Under the pieces are notes generated by a model. That model saw only the letters and a program-made list of their open reading frames with translations. It was not told the DNA's origin and did not search any database. From positions 1,364,001 to 1,428,000 of the forward strand of contig NZ_CP100756.1 in NCBI RefSeq assembly GCF_024266705.1: 64,000 nt of DNA, written 5' to 3'. Source of the DNA: Natrinema gelatinilyticum (GTDB lineage: Archaea > Halobacteriota > Halobacteria > Halobacteriales > Natrialbaceae). Shown in pieces: positions 24,876 to 33,553 of the stretch. Numbering within the stretch: the stretch's first letter is position 1; the number at the start of each line of letters is the position of its first letter. Made by a program: the position numbers and the translations under genes.

Positions 24876-27008
24876 CTACTCGAACTTCTCGAGCAGCCGA
24901 TCGTAAAAGAGCGGTTCGGCTGCGCCGTCGGTCGTCGTCGCGGCCTCGCCATTCGGCTCGGCCGTCTCTCGCGATTCAGTTGCCAGCTTCTCGACGATCA
25001 GTTCCGGCGTCGACCGCGCCAGGTGATCTTTGACCGGCGACCGATTGACCTCGAGGTCGCCGTCGACGAGTCCGACGGCCTCGATCCCGTCGACCGTGAC
25101 GTCGAAATCGGTCATCTCCCGGATTTCGTCGGCCAGATGAGAAACGAACACCGCCGTCGCGCCGTTCTCGGATAGTGCCTCCAGGATGCCGGCGATGATC
25201 TTCGCCGACGCTCCGGGCTCGGTGATGCTCTCGAGTTCGTCGACGAGCACCAGCGACCCCTCGCCTCCTTCTGCGAGATCGGCGAATTCGCGGACAGTCG
25301 ACTCGAACGCGCCGGCTTCGAGCGTTCCCTGGGTCTTTGCGTGATAGTGCAGATCGTCGAACCGCCGCAAGCGCACGCGATCGGCGGGAACGGGCAACCC
25401 CATGTGGGCCAGGACGACGGTGCTCGCGACCAGGTCCAGCGTGGAGGTCTTCCCGCCGCTGTTGACTCCAGAGAGCAGGGCGACCCCCGAGACGGCGTAG
25501 TCGACGGGATCGATCGACTCGAAGGGCTCCTCGAGCAGGGGAGAGTGACCGGCCTCGATCGCGAATCCGGCGTCGCTTTGGCTCGCGGTTTCACCGTCGT
25601 CTCGCGGCTCTGCCGTTCGAATGTCCGCGGAACGACGTTCCGCGCTACTCGCTTCCGAGACGCCACGCACCTCGCCGTCGACGAACTCCGGCATCGTACA
25701 CTCAAAGTCGCGGCCGAACCGAGCGATAGCGAGTTCGACGTCCAGCTCGAGCGCGTCGCGGACGAGGTCGCGAGCGCTCTCACGCTGGTCGGCGAGATCG
25801 GCCGCGAGGTCGCGCTTCAGCCGTCCGGCGCGACGCTCCCTGGCCGCCGTCAACTCCTCGCGGAGTCGGCCCACGGCATCCTCGTCGCGCTCGACTGGAA
25901 ACGTCGGCTCGTCGCCGAACGCCCGGCGAGCGATCTTCGCCTCGCCCTGATCGAGACCGAGCGCATCGACCAGGTGATCGCGGGCCGCTTCGACGGCCGC
26001 TGCGTAGTCGTCTGCGAGCTCTCGGGAGAGCAGCGAATCGACGCCGGCGCCGCGCTCGACCAGCGAGAGCAGGTCCGATCCTTCGATCGTGACGTCTTGC
26101 TCGCGGATCGCCTCCCGCAGGCGATCGTTCGCCACGCTCTCGGCCGCGCTCGCCGCCGCGTCGAGGTCGTCGACCGCCATCGTCAGGCGATCGAGCTCCT
26201 CGTCACCCGCGACCGTGCCGTCCTCCTCGAGCCGCGACAGACCGTCTTCGAGCGCCTCGATATCGCACGGTGGCTCGAGCCCGGCCGTCCGATGGACGTC
26301 GACGGCCGCCTGCAACCGATCCCGGTTGCGCGCGAAAAAGGAGAGGGGCCGCTCTGGAACGATTTCGGCGGGATTCTCGAGCGCAGCGGGACGGATCTGC
26401 ACGTCGCCCTCGAGCGCGACGCCCGCGAAGGACTCGTCGAGAGCGATCACGGTCGCATAGCCCCGGGCGAGTTCGGCGAGCCCCTGTGCGTCCTCGACGA
26501 CCTCGACGGAGAGTTCCGGGATCGCCTCGCGCGCGTCGCTGTAGCGCTCCGCGTCGGTCGTCGCCAGACAGCGTTCTCGAACCCGCACGTCGCCGGCTTC
26601 TCGGAGGGGTTCGACCCCCTCGAGCGCCTCGAGGACCGCGGGATCGGGCTCGCGCTCGAGCGCCTCGGTCGCGAACTCCTGTACCTCAGCGATGCGCGAG
26701 CGCCGCGAACTCGGATAGATCGTCTCGAGTCGCTGGGCGGCGTACTCGGTGACGGTACGCTCTTTGAGCAAGTCGAGCAGTTTGCGGTAGACCTCGCGGG
26801 CACGGTCGGTCGCGAGAAAGGTACCCGGATCGTCGTGCTCGAATCGGATCGCCCCGCGAGCGATGCGGGCGGCCCGCCCCTGGGTGATCCCCGGCGCGGT
26901 CGCGATCGCCGCCACGTCACCGGTCCGGAGCGCACGCTCGGCGTCGTCGAGTTCCGCCAGCGCGCGGGCGGTCTTCTCGCCGACGCCCGGGATCGACTCG
27001 AGGTCCAT
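24876..27008 (-). CDS. MutS-like ATPase with N-terminal HhH
   Basis: A 710-residue archaeal MutS-family protein (not classical MutS1). It opens with a helix-hairpin-helix (MDLESIPGVGEKTARALAEL). A long helical clamp/lever region (about 120-480) contains IYPSSRRSRIAEVQEFATEA and Glu/Arg-rich helices. The ABC-type ATPase follows: Walker A GVNSGGKTSTLDLVA, QGTLEAGAFESTVREFADL, Walker B LVLVDELESITEPG, and AVFVSHLADEIREM. There is no mismatch-recognition domain or Smr nuclease. In this family such proteins are linked to recombination or branched-DNA processing. Start ATG 27008; an upstream in-frame extension runs into the divergent promoter. A poorly conserved acidic insertion (about 535-560) precedes the ATPase. 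Confidence 0.88.
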   Translation of the reverse strand: MDLESIPGVGEKTARALAELDDAERALRTGDVAAIATAPGITQGRAARIARGAIRFEHDDPGTFLATDRAREVYRKLLDLLKERTVTEYAAQRLETIYPSSRRSRIAEVQEFATEALEREPDPAVLEALEGVEPLREAGDVRVRERCLATTDAERYSDAREAIPELSVEVVEDAQGLAELARGYATVIALDESFAGVALEGDVQIRPAALENPAEIVPERPLSFFARNRDRLQAAVDVHRTAGLEPPCDIEALEDGLSRLEEDGTVAGDEELDRLTMAVDDLDAAASAAESVANDRLREAIREQDVTIEGSDLLSLVERGAGVDSLLSRELADDYAAAVEAARDHLVDALGLDQGEAKIARRAFGDEPTFPVERDEDAVGRLREELTAARERRAGRLKRDLAADLADQRESARDLVRDALELDVELAIARFGRDFECTMPEFVDGEVRGVSEASSAERRSADIRTAEPRDDGETASQSDAGFAIEAGHSPLLEEPFESIDPVDYAVSGVALLSGVNSGGKTSTLDLVASTVVLAHMGLPVPADRVRLRRFDDLHYHAKTQGTLEAGAFESTVREFADLAEGGEGSLVLVDELESITEPGASAKIIAGILEALSENGATAVFVSHLADEIREMTDFDVTVDGIEAVGLVDGDLEVNRSPVKDHLARSTPELIVEKLATESRETAEPNGEAATTTDGAAEPLFYDRLLEKFE

Positions 27009-27086
27009 GTTCTCGAGCGGCGTAACAAACCGAAGCGAGAAAAAGTTCCCGCCCGGTTTTTCCGGTCCGGCCTGGTAGCACCCAAC

Positions 27087-28676
27087 ATGCCAATCGGGGC
27101 GCTCGAGTACCACGACCGAACGAAACACTCGCCCAGAAGCGTCCGCGAGGGGAGCCACGGGCTGAACTTCGACAACAAGCCGACGCCGTACAAGGAGTAC
27201 ACGAATCTACCCGCGAGGCCGCTCGCGGAACGGATTCGACCTCCACAACTACCCGCACTCGCGGCCATCGCCGAGCCGACGCCGGACGGCAGTCCGGCTC
27301 GAGACGACCGGCCGGACCTCGGAACCGTCACGACGCTCTGCTACGACGCCGCAGGGATCACCAAGAAGATCACCCGCCGCGGTCGCTCCCTGCTATTCCG
27401 CGCGGCGGCGACGACCGGCGCGCTCTACCACGTCGACCTGTACGTCGTCTGTGAGGACCTCGAGAGCAGTGGCGAGGCAGATGGTGAGGCACTCGACCTC
27501 GAGGCCGGCGTCTACCACTTCGATCCACGGACGCTGTCGCTCGACGTCCTCCGGAACGGGGATTACCGGGGAGTGCTCGCGACCGCCAGCGGACACGGGG
27601 GAATCGCCGATGCGCCACTGTCGATCGTCGCGACCTCGACATGGTGGCGCAACGCCTGGAAGTACGGAAATCGGACCTTCCGCCACGCCTTTTGGGACTC
27701 CGGGACGACGCTCGCAAATCTGCTGGCGGTTGCCCACGCGCTCGACTATCGTGCCGAGGTCGTCACCGGGTTCGCGGACCGTCCGGTCGCCGACCTGCTC
27801 GGCGTCGATCCCGCGCACGAAGCGCCGCTCGAAATCGTCCCGATCGGCGCAGGCGACGCCGCACATAGAGCGGAGCCCGCCAGCGTCGACCCGATCGATC
27901 CCGACACCGCGCCGCTCTCGCCCGACGAGAAGGAATTTCCCGTGATCGGCGAGGCGTGGTCGGCGGGCGAACTCGAGAGCGGGTCCGCGGCCGAGACCTG
28001 GCGCACCGAGACTCCGACGAGACCGATCGGCACCCGCGAATCGGGCGACGGCGAGCGGATCGCGCTCGATCCAGTCGGGCGCGAGACGGCTTCGCGCCGA
28101 CCGTTACACGAGACGATCCGACGACGCGGCTCCTGTCGCGAGTACGAGCGCGACCCGATCAGCTTTCGGAAACTCTCGACCGTCCTCGATCGGGCCGTCC
28201 GCGGCGTTCCGATGGACGTTCGCCATCGCGGCGAACGCGTCGGGTCCGCGGACGGGCCGCCATTGTCGTTCGTCGATCCGTACCTGATCGTCCACGGTGT
28301 CGAAGGGCTCGCGTCCGGGAGTTACCACTACCACCCGGACGCGGGCGACCTCGAGCGTTTACGGACCGGCGACTTCCGCGCCGAGGCGGGCCACCTCGCG
28401 CTGGATCAGCGGTTGGGCGCCGACGCAGCGGTCTGCGTCTACTTCATGACCGACGTCGGGGAACTCGTCGACGCGCTGGGCGATCGCGGGTATCGAGTCG
28501 CACAGCTCGAAGCGGCGCTTTCGGCCGGCCGGCTGTACCTGGGGACCTACGCCCACCGCGACCTGGGCGGGACCGGACTGACGTTCTACGACGACGAGGT
28601 CTCGTCGTTCTTCGCGCCGCGAGCCGCGGACCAGACGCCGATGTTCCTGTATACGATGGGGCGACCTAACGTGTAG
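27087..28676 (+). CDS. SagB/ThcOx-type doubled nitroreductase
   Basis: A 529-residue protein holding two flavin-dependent nitroreductase-like domains. The first spans about 20-265 (YHDRTKHSPRSVREG, LLFRAAATTGALYHVDLYVV, GTTLANLLAVAHALDYRAEVV). The second spans about 340-529 (ETIRRRGSCREYERDPISFRKLSTVLDRA, YLIVHGVEGLASGSYHYHPDAG, AQLEAALSAGRLYLGTYAHRDLGGTGLTFYDDEV). SagB-type members oxidise azolines in peptide natural products, but no YcaO cyclodehydratase or precursor is visible here. The start shares a 78-bp divergent promoter region with the MutS-like gene. Confidence 0.88.
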   Translation: MPIGALEYHDRTKHSPRSVREGSHGLNFDNKPTPYKEYTNLPARPLAERIRPPQLPALAAIAEPTPDGSPARDDRPDLGTVTTLCYDAAGITKKITRRGRSLLFRAAATTGALYHVDLYVVCEDLESSGEADGEALDLEAGVYHFDPRTLSLDVLRNGDYRGVLATASGHGGIADAPLSIVATSTWWRNAWKYGNRTFRHAFWDSGTTLANLLAVAHALDYRAEVVTGFADRPVADLLGVDPAHEAPLEIVPIGAGDAAHRAEPASVDPIDPDTAPLSPDEKEFPVIGEAWSAGELESGSAAETWRTETPTRPIGTRESGDGERIALDPVGRETASRRPLHETIRRRGSCREYERDPISFRKLSTVLDRAVRGVPMDVRHRGERVGSADGPPLSFVDPYLIVHGVEGLASGSYHYHPDAGDLERLRTGDFRAEAGHLALDQRLGADAAVCVYFMTDVGELVDALGDRGYRVAQLEAALSAGRLYLGTYAHRDLGGTGLTFYDDEVSSFFAPRAADQTPMFLYTMGRPNV

Positions 28677-28856
28677 CACGCACTGACGTCGTTGTTGCAC
28701 TTTTATACGGCCGCGCGTCGCGCAAACGATCAATGCAGCCGAAACGGAGGCCCACCCCGTTGGGCTCGAGGCGATGGTATCGAACGCTGTCGATCAGGTA
28801 TTCGAGCCGACGGAATCGGGGATGGATACATGGAATATGAACGCCCAGACGTCGTC

Positions 28857-29789
28857 ATGGATCGGCTCGAACTGCTCCGGGCCTACGTGTACGGACTCTG
28901 CATGGGCACTGCAGACGCCCTCCCTGGGGTCTCGGGCGGCACCGTCGCGCTCCTGCTCGGCTTCTACGGCCGATTGATCGTCGCCGTCACCGCACTCACT
29001 CCCCGCCGAGCCGTTACCGTCTTTCGGGGCTACGACCCGGACCGCCGGGCTCGAGCGCGGGAAGCCCTGCTCGAGATGGACCTGCAGTTTTTAGTCCCGC
29101 TCGGAGTCGGAATGGCCACCGCGGTCGTCCTCATCGCCGGGGCCGTCTCGTCACTCGCAGAATCCCATCCAGTCGCGCTCTTCGGCTTCTTCACCGGCCT
29201 GATCGCATCCTCGGCGATCACCCTCGGTCGGAGCCTCAGGATCGCATCGCCGACGCACGTCGCCGCTGCGGTTACGGGGGCCGGACTCGCGCTCTTGGTC
29301 TCGGCGAACCTCGTCGGCTTGCCCGGGAGCGGACCGGTCGTTATCGCTATCGCCGGGGCAATCGCCGTCAGCGCGATGATCCTGCCCGGCATCTCCGGTT
29401 CGTTGATCCTGATCCTGCTCGGTCAGTACGTCTTCCTCTCGAACGAATTGAGCTCGTTCGTCGGCGCGCTGGGCGACCTACTAGTCGGCGGGTCGCTCGC
29501 GGCCGTCACCGACCCCGGGACGACCGTCGTTCTGTTCCTCGCCGGCGGTGTCGTCGGACTCTTCAGCATCGCTCGCGTCGTTCGTACTGCGTTGACCCGC
29601 CACCGCGAGGTCACGCTCGTCTTCCTGGTGAGCCTGATCGCCGGTTCCGTTCCCGCGCCCTTGCACAACATCTCCGAAACGCACGCGTGGACGACCGAGA
29701 CGATCGCGCTGACGGCCGCGTGGGCAGTATTCGGTGCGATTGCGCTGTTCGGACTCGAGTACCTCGTGGGCGGGTTCAATCCAGAGTGA
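28857..29789 (+). CDS. DUF368 membrane protein (PopT-like polyprenyl-phosphate translocase)
   Basis: A 310-residue polytopic protein with about eight helices. The duplicated DUF368 signature is evident: GTADALPGVSGGTVALLLGFYGRLI at the N-terminus and ISAMILPGISGSLILILLGQY (here AVSAMILPG...) in the middle. DUF368 (PopT) proteins were recently proposed to recycle undecaprenyl phosphate across bacterial membranes. In archaea the cargo would be dolichyl phosphate, the carrier for N-glycosylation; that transfer is inference. An in-frame ATG at 28830 would add nine residues. The gene stands alone on its strand. Confidence 0.85.
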   Translation: MDRLELLRAYVYGLCMGTADALPGVSGGTVALLLGFYGRLIVAVTALTPRRAVTVFRGYDPDRRARAREALLEMDLQFLVPLGVGMATAVVLIAGAVSSLAESHPVALFGFFTGLIASSAITLGRSLRIASPTHVAAAVTGAGLALLVSANLVGLPGSGPVVIAIAGAIAVSAMILPGISGSLILILLGQYVFLSNELSSFVGALGDLLVGGSLAAVTDPGTTVVLFLAGGVVGLFSIARVVRTALTRHREVTLVFLVSLIAGSVPAPLHNISETHAWTTETIALTAAWAVFGAIALFGLEYLVGGFNPE

Positions 29790-29988
29790 CCAGGACCGCC
29801 GACTCGCTCACACGTGCGCTCCTGAACAGTGGGTGCGCCGTCGGCACGCTCAGAGCGGCGTTGCCAGTCACCGCCCTCCTCGAGACGGGACCGACGTAGT
29901 CGACGGCGGTCCGCTCGAGACGCTCGGCGGCGAAACGGGTATTCGTCCGCGAGCGCGCGCTCATGTTTCTCAGCCGCCTCGTCCGTAC

Positions 29989-30330
29989 CTACTCGCCGAA
30001 ATCCGCGTCCTCGAAGTTCTCGTTCGCGAGGTCGTCGATCATTCCCTCGATCCGGTCTCGTTTGTCGTCGTCGAGATCGTCGATCGCGCCGACGCCGTGG
30101 CCGCCGCTCTTTGCGGTCTGCAAGGCGTTCTTGTTGAGGTTCTCGTCCGGGTCGACCACAGGGAGTTTCAGATCCGTGAAGTTCTCCGGCGGAAACCCCG
30201 ACGACGAGCAAATGAAGTGCTCTCCGACCTCGTCCAGATCGTCGGTATCGAAGTCCTCGAGTTCCGGTTCGTCCCACTCGGCGGTCGTCGTGTCCGAGAA
30301 CTTGGGTTCGTGAACGGCGTAATCGGTCAT
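29989..30330 (-). CDS. Acidic protein resembling a phage-type 'GHGVGAIDDL' C-terminal domain
   Basis: A 113-residue, extremely acidic protein (MTDYAVHEPKFSDTTTAEWD...). It contains HFICSSSGFPPENFTDLKLP and the C-terminal ALQTAKSGGHGVGAIDDLDD followed by helix RIEGMIDDLANENFED. The last part resembles a helical domain found in some phage-derived and ATP-grasp-linked proteins, but I cannot name it firmly. An ATG two codons upstream (30336) is an equal alternative start. No close neighbour on its strand. Confidence 0.65.
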   Translation of the reverse strand: MTDYAVHEPKFSDTTTAEWDEPELEDFDTDDLDEVGEHFICSSSGFPPENFTDLKLPVVDPDENLNKNALQTAKSGGHGVGAIDDLDDDKRDRIEGMIDDLANENFEDADFGE

Positions 30331-30376
30331 ACCCAATGGAAGACCTGGTCCGAGCGTCGATGTGTCCCTTGCTATT

Positions 30377-30580
30377 TCACCGTCGACGAGTCGAATAACG
30401 CTCGACTTCGTTCGGCTCGCCAGGGGAGGGATCGCGACCGTCCGAGAACCACGATCGGCCGAGAATCCGCATCCACGTGTAGCCCACCCGCGAGACGGCC
30501 GTCCGAACGTCGCATAGAGGGTGGGAAACCAGCACCACCATCAGTCGCCGTCGTAGCTCGCGATCCGTCTCCACGCTCAC
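30377..30580 (-). CDS. Possible small basic protein
   Basis: A GTG-initiated frame of 67 residues (SVETDRELRRRLMVVLVSHP..., then WMRILGRSWFSDGRDPSPGE). GC bias at third positions is moderate, and the composition is more basic than most haloarchaeal proteins. It lies in an otherwise empty 330-bp interval upstream of the DUF-type acidic gene. It may be a chance frame; no family recognised. Confidence 0.28.
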   Translation of the reverse strand: MSVETDRELRRRLMVVLVSHPLCDVRTAVSRVGYTWMRILGRSWFSDGRDPSPGEPNEVERYSTRRR

Positions 30581-30667
30581 TTCTTTCCCCAGGGTCACCA
30601 CCACGAGCAGAACCAAAACGCTGTCACGTGTCGGCCGATCGACGCCGTCACGCTCGACTGTGGACGC

Positions 30668-32017
30668 TCAGGCGAGCAGTGCCGTCAGATCGGACGCGTC
30701 GCGCTCGTCGAGCGATCGGATCGTCTCGAGAAGGGTGTCGCGCTCGTCGGCGGAGAGGTCGTCGCCGGCGACCGTGTCGAACTTGTCCTCGAGGGCGTCC
30801 CAGCCGATCGGGTCGGTCGGGTGGCCCCGGAAGGCGTCCTTCTCGACGCGGTAGGTCGTGCCGTCGTCCACCGTGACGTCGATGACGGCCGGCATCTCGC
30901 CCGCCTCGAAGCGCTCGGTGAGGTCGGGCGTTTCGGTCACGTCGACGATCCGAAGCAGTTCCTGGACGTCGTCGCGACGGATCCGGTCGGGTTCGTACTG
31001 CGCGAGCGACAGGTCGCGGTCGATCAGCGCCGCGGCGAGCATGTAGGGCAGCGAGTGGTCCGCCTGGGCTCGAGTACGAACCTCGTATCGATTGCCCTCC
31101 CCGCCGCCGATGATGAGCTTCGCCCCGCCGAACGTCTGGAGTTTGATCCCGGCGATCTCGCCTGGTTCGAGGTCCTCGCGCTCCGCGACCTCGATAATTC
31201 CCTCGACGGCAGACTGGGCGTACGTCTCGGCGACGTACCGTTTGGTCATCACGTCGTGGACGCGCTCGCCGGGAGAGAGGTCGACCTCGAAGGGGCCGGA
31301 GATAACGTCCTGCCACCCCTTCTGTCCCTCGAAGAGGTTCCGCGGTCCCGCCATTCCGTTCTTAGCCAACATCGCCGAGTAGACCGCATTGCGGGCCGCG
31401 TTCGCCGATGCGATTCCCTTCCACTCGTTGATCTCGCCGGTACGGGTGACTCGAAGGGCGTTGTGAGCGGTTCCGGCGATGGCGATGGCGTTGCGCGTCT
31501 CTTCGAACCCGAGACCCAGCGCTTTCGACGCACCCGCGGCGGCCGAGATTACGGTGTGGGTGACGTGGTCGAACCCACGGTCTCGAACGGGGGCGTTCCA
31601 GGCCAGTTCGGCCTGAATCTCGTAGGCGACGGCGAGTGCGGCCAGCAGATCCTCACCTGGCCGATCGGCGTACTCCGCGGCGGCGACGACGGCACCGACG
31701 TTGTCGCTCGGATGGGGCGTCTCTCCCGGAGCGAGAAACGAGTCCATGTAATCGAGATACCGAACGAGCGCCGTGTTGTGCATCGCCGCCTGAACGGGCG
31801 ATGCGTCTCGATCGCGTCGCCAGAGCGTGCACGGGCCACCGGCCTCTACGTCCGCTACCGTGGCGGCGACGATTTCGGTCGGACCGGCGTCCGCCGCAGC
31901 AATGCCGATGCCGACTGCGTCGAGCACCCGGCGTTTGAGCGCGTCACGAACGTCCGGAGAGAGGTCGCCGTAGCCGGTCTCCTGAACGAACCTCGCGAAC
32001 TCGCGGGTCGTAGTCAT
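30668..32017 (-). CDS. MmgE/PrpD-family protein
   Basis: A 449-residue enzyme of the 2-methylcitrate dehydratase / cis-aconitate decarboxylase / iminodisuccinate epimerase family. Recognisable are RVLDAVGIGIAAADAGPTEI, HNTALVRYLDYMDSFLAPGETPHPSDN (with the conserved D-x-x-D and HPSD active-site segment), AVAYEIQAELAWNAPV, NEWKGIASANAARNAVYSAMLAKNGMAGPRNLFEG and ADHSLPYMLAAALIDRDL. The exact reaction is uncertain because no propionate or itaconate pathway genes lie nearby. Start ATG 32017. Confidence 0.92.
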   Translation of the reverse strand: MTTTREFARFVQETGYGDLSPDVRDALKRRVLDAVGIGIAAADAGPTEIVAATVADVEAGGPCTLWRRDRDASPVQAAMHNTALVRYLDYMDSFLAPGETPHPSDNVGAVVAAAEYADRPGEDLLAALAVAYEIQAELAWNAPVRDRGFDHVTHTVISAAAGASKALGLGFEETRNAIAIAGTAHNALRVTRTGEINEWKGIASANAARNAVYSAMLAKNGMAGPRNLFEGQKGWQDVISGPFEVDLSPGERVHDVMTKRYVAETYAQSAVEGIIEVAEREDLEPGEIAGIKLQTFGGAKLIIGGGEGNRYEVRTRAQADHSLPYMLAAALIDRDLSLAQYEPDRIRRDDVQELLRIVDVTETPDLTERFEAGEMPAVIDVTVDDGTTYRVEKDAFRGHPTDPIGWDALEDKFDTVAGDDLSADERDTLLETIRSLDERDASDLTALLA

Positions 32018-32107
32018 GGGCGAGCTTCCACGGGCATCACAAAACGTCTTTGCGTGACCACCCGTATCGCCGAACGCTCCGAGAAGAGCCTCGTGGGCGC
32101 TCCAGCA

Positions 32108-32376
32108 ATGGGGGACGACGAATCACCGCACGCCGACGACTGGCGGCCGACGACCGGCAACGGTCGACGCCCCGTCACTGGAGGCGAAACGAAGAGGTCA
32201 GAAACCGCGCAGGCGGCGATAGTGCTCGAGCGAATGGGATTCTCGACCGACAGCTACCACCCATCGCCGCTCAGATCGGCGGACGACAGTACGTGACCCG
32301 GACCGACGCCAGGAAATTCCAGCTCGAATACGTGAACCGACTCGAGGAGGACGTCGCCGAACGTGCGCCACCGTAA
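32108..32376 (+). pseudogene. Frameshifted small haloarchaeal gene
   Basis: Two frames together read as one short protein. The first runs from ATG 32108 (GDDESPHADDWRPTTGNGRR ... AQAAIVLERMGFSTD) and then degenerates to a stop at 32296. The second, one frame over, continues with RQLPPIAAQIGGRQYVTRTD and ARKFQLEYVNRLEEDVAE to a TAA at 32376. The junction lies near 32245-32260. A single-base indel (mutation or sequencing error) is the simplest explanation. Family not recognised. Confidence 0.4.
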
Positions 32377-32377
32377 G

Positions 32378-32947
32378 TCAGTTTCCGTCCTGGTACTCGT
32401 AGTCTCGTTCAGGGTCCTCGACGCCCTCCGTTCGCGAGCCAACCCAGGCGCCTACGGAGAGTCCATAGACGAGATGGCCGGCGTGAAAGAGCGCGAGTTC
32501 GTCCGCCTCGAGGCGGATGTCGAGCAAGTCCTGTAACACGAACTGGACGCCAACGGCAGACAGGACCATGCCGTAGACCGAGCCCCAGACGAGCCCACGC
32601 TGTTCGGGTTCGATCGACCGCCCGGCGTCGTACAGCGAGAACAGGACGCCGAATACGACGCCGGAACAGGTCCCGTAAACGAGATGCAACGCGAGCGCGG
32701 CGATCGGGTGGTCGCCCGGATCCCCGCCGGCGACGTACTGCGACCAGAAGTTGGCCGATGGCGGCAACGAACGCAGGATCGGAAGTCGAAAGGCGGTCAT
32801 GATCAGCGTCGCGACGAAGCCGGCCTGACCGCCGCGGATCGCGGCGCCGAAGACGTGCTGCGCGCGCGAGTACGTGTCGGCGTCTTCGGTGTGTCCCTCC
32901 GTCCCGGTGACCTCTCGGAATCGGCGCAATTGATCTGAGACTGGCAT
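32378..32947 (-). CDS. Membrane protein, DUF6789-like
   Basis: A 189-residue protein with four hydrophobic helices (GGQAGFVATLIMTAFRLPIL, IAALALHLVYGTCSGVVFGVLFSL, GLVWGSVYGMVLSAVGVQFVL, LALFHAGHLVYGLSVGAWVGS). The arrangement Gly-rich helix, then HLVYG in two places, suggests an internal duplication. It resembles uncharacterised haloarchaeal DUF6789-type proteins (tentative). A charged N-terminal tail (RFREVTGTEGHTEDADTYSR) is cytoplasmic. It converges on the frameshifted ORF with only 1 bp between stops. Function unknown. Confidence 0.75.
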   Translation of the reverse strand: MPVSDQLRRFREVTGTEGHTEDADTYSRAQHVFGAAIRGGQAGFVATLIMTAFRLPILRSLPPSANFWSQYVAGGDPGDHPIAALALHLVYGTCSGVVFGVLFSLYDAGRSIEPEQRGLVWGSVYGMVLSAVGVQFVLQDLLDIRLEADELALFHAGHLVYGLSVGAWVGSRTEGVEDPERDYEYQDGN

Positions 32948-33100
32948 AGTGGTCTCGATCGGTATCCTCCCACGGCAGTCGTCTTAACGACACGGCGCGC
33001 CGATCAATGCCGCAGTCGCGGGACAGACCGAACGCACCTCCTGACCGATCGTTGTCGGTGATTGCCGACAACGTATACAGTTCAGCGAATCCATCTTTAT

Positions 33101-33480
33101 GGAGACCCACTGTCCAACCCGATCCGGGCTCTGTACGTGGGAGACGAGCCAGAACGCGTGGACCTGGTGCTTACGGAACCAGAGAGGACAGCCGGGAGAA
33201 TCGAGGTTCACACAGCACCCACCGCTTGCGACGCGCTCGACCGACTCGAGCGCCAGAACGAGCGGCTCAACGAGTTCACCGGTGTCGTTTCCCACGACTC
33301 CGGAATCCGCTGAACGTCGCACAGGGCCATCTCGAGGACGGAAGACGGTCGTATGACAGTGACCACCACACCGCCATGACTAAGTCACACGTCTGAATGG
33401 AGTCGCTGATCGAGAACCTGTTGTGGAACAGTATCGAACACGGCGGACCGAACGTGACGGAGATGGTCGTCCGTGACGGC
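33101..33480 (+). pseudogene. Decayed sensor histidine kinase
   Basis: Pieces of a haloarchaeal receiver-histidine kinase can be read in order. Frame A has IRALYVGDEPERVDLVLTEP, VHTAPTACDALDRL and ERQNERLNEFTGVVSHD, the last being the HisKA H-box start. Frame B continues with LRNPLNVAQGHLEDGRRS and DSDHH, meets a TGA at 33394-33396, then reads MESLIENLLWNSIEHGGPNV, joining the dimerisation helix directly to the HATPase N-box. So there is one frameshift, one stop and at least one internal deletion. The ATP lid and G-boxes are gone; the gene cannot be functional. Confidence 0.75.
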
Positions 33481-33553
33481 GGTCGGCGGGGAGCTGCCTT
33501 GCGGATGGACCGACGACAACGTCCTTTTGGCTATCCGGCTCGAACCCCGGTCT

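Noticed and set aside
25341..27086. Very long plus-strand open frame running antisense through the MutS-like gene into the nitroreductase
   Set aside because: The part before 27087 lacks domain motifs and is the GC-rich shadow of the MutS-like gene; the real start is MPIGALEYH at 27087.
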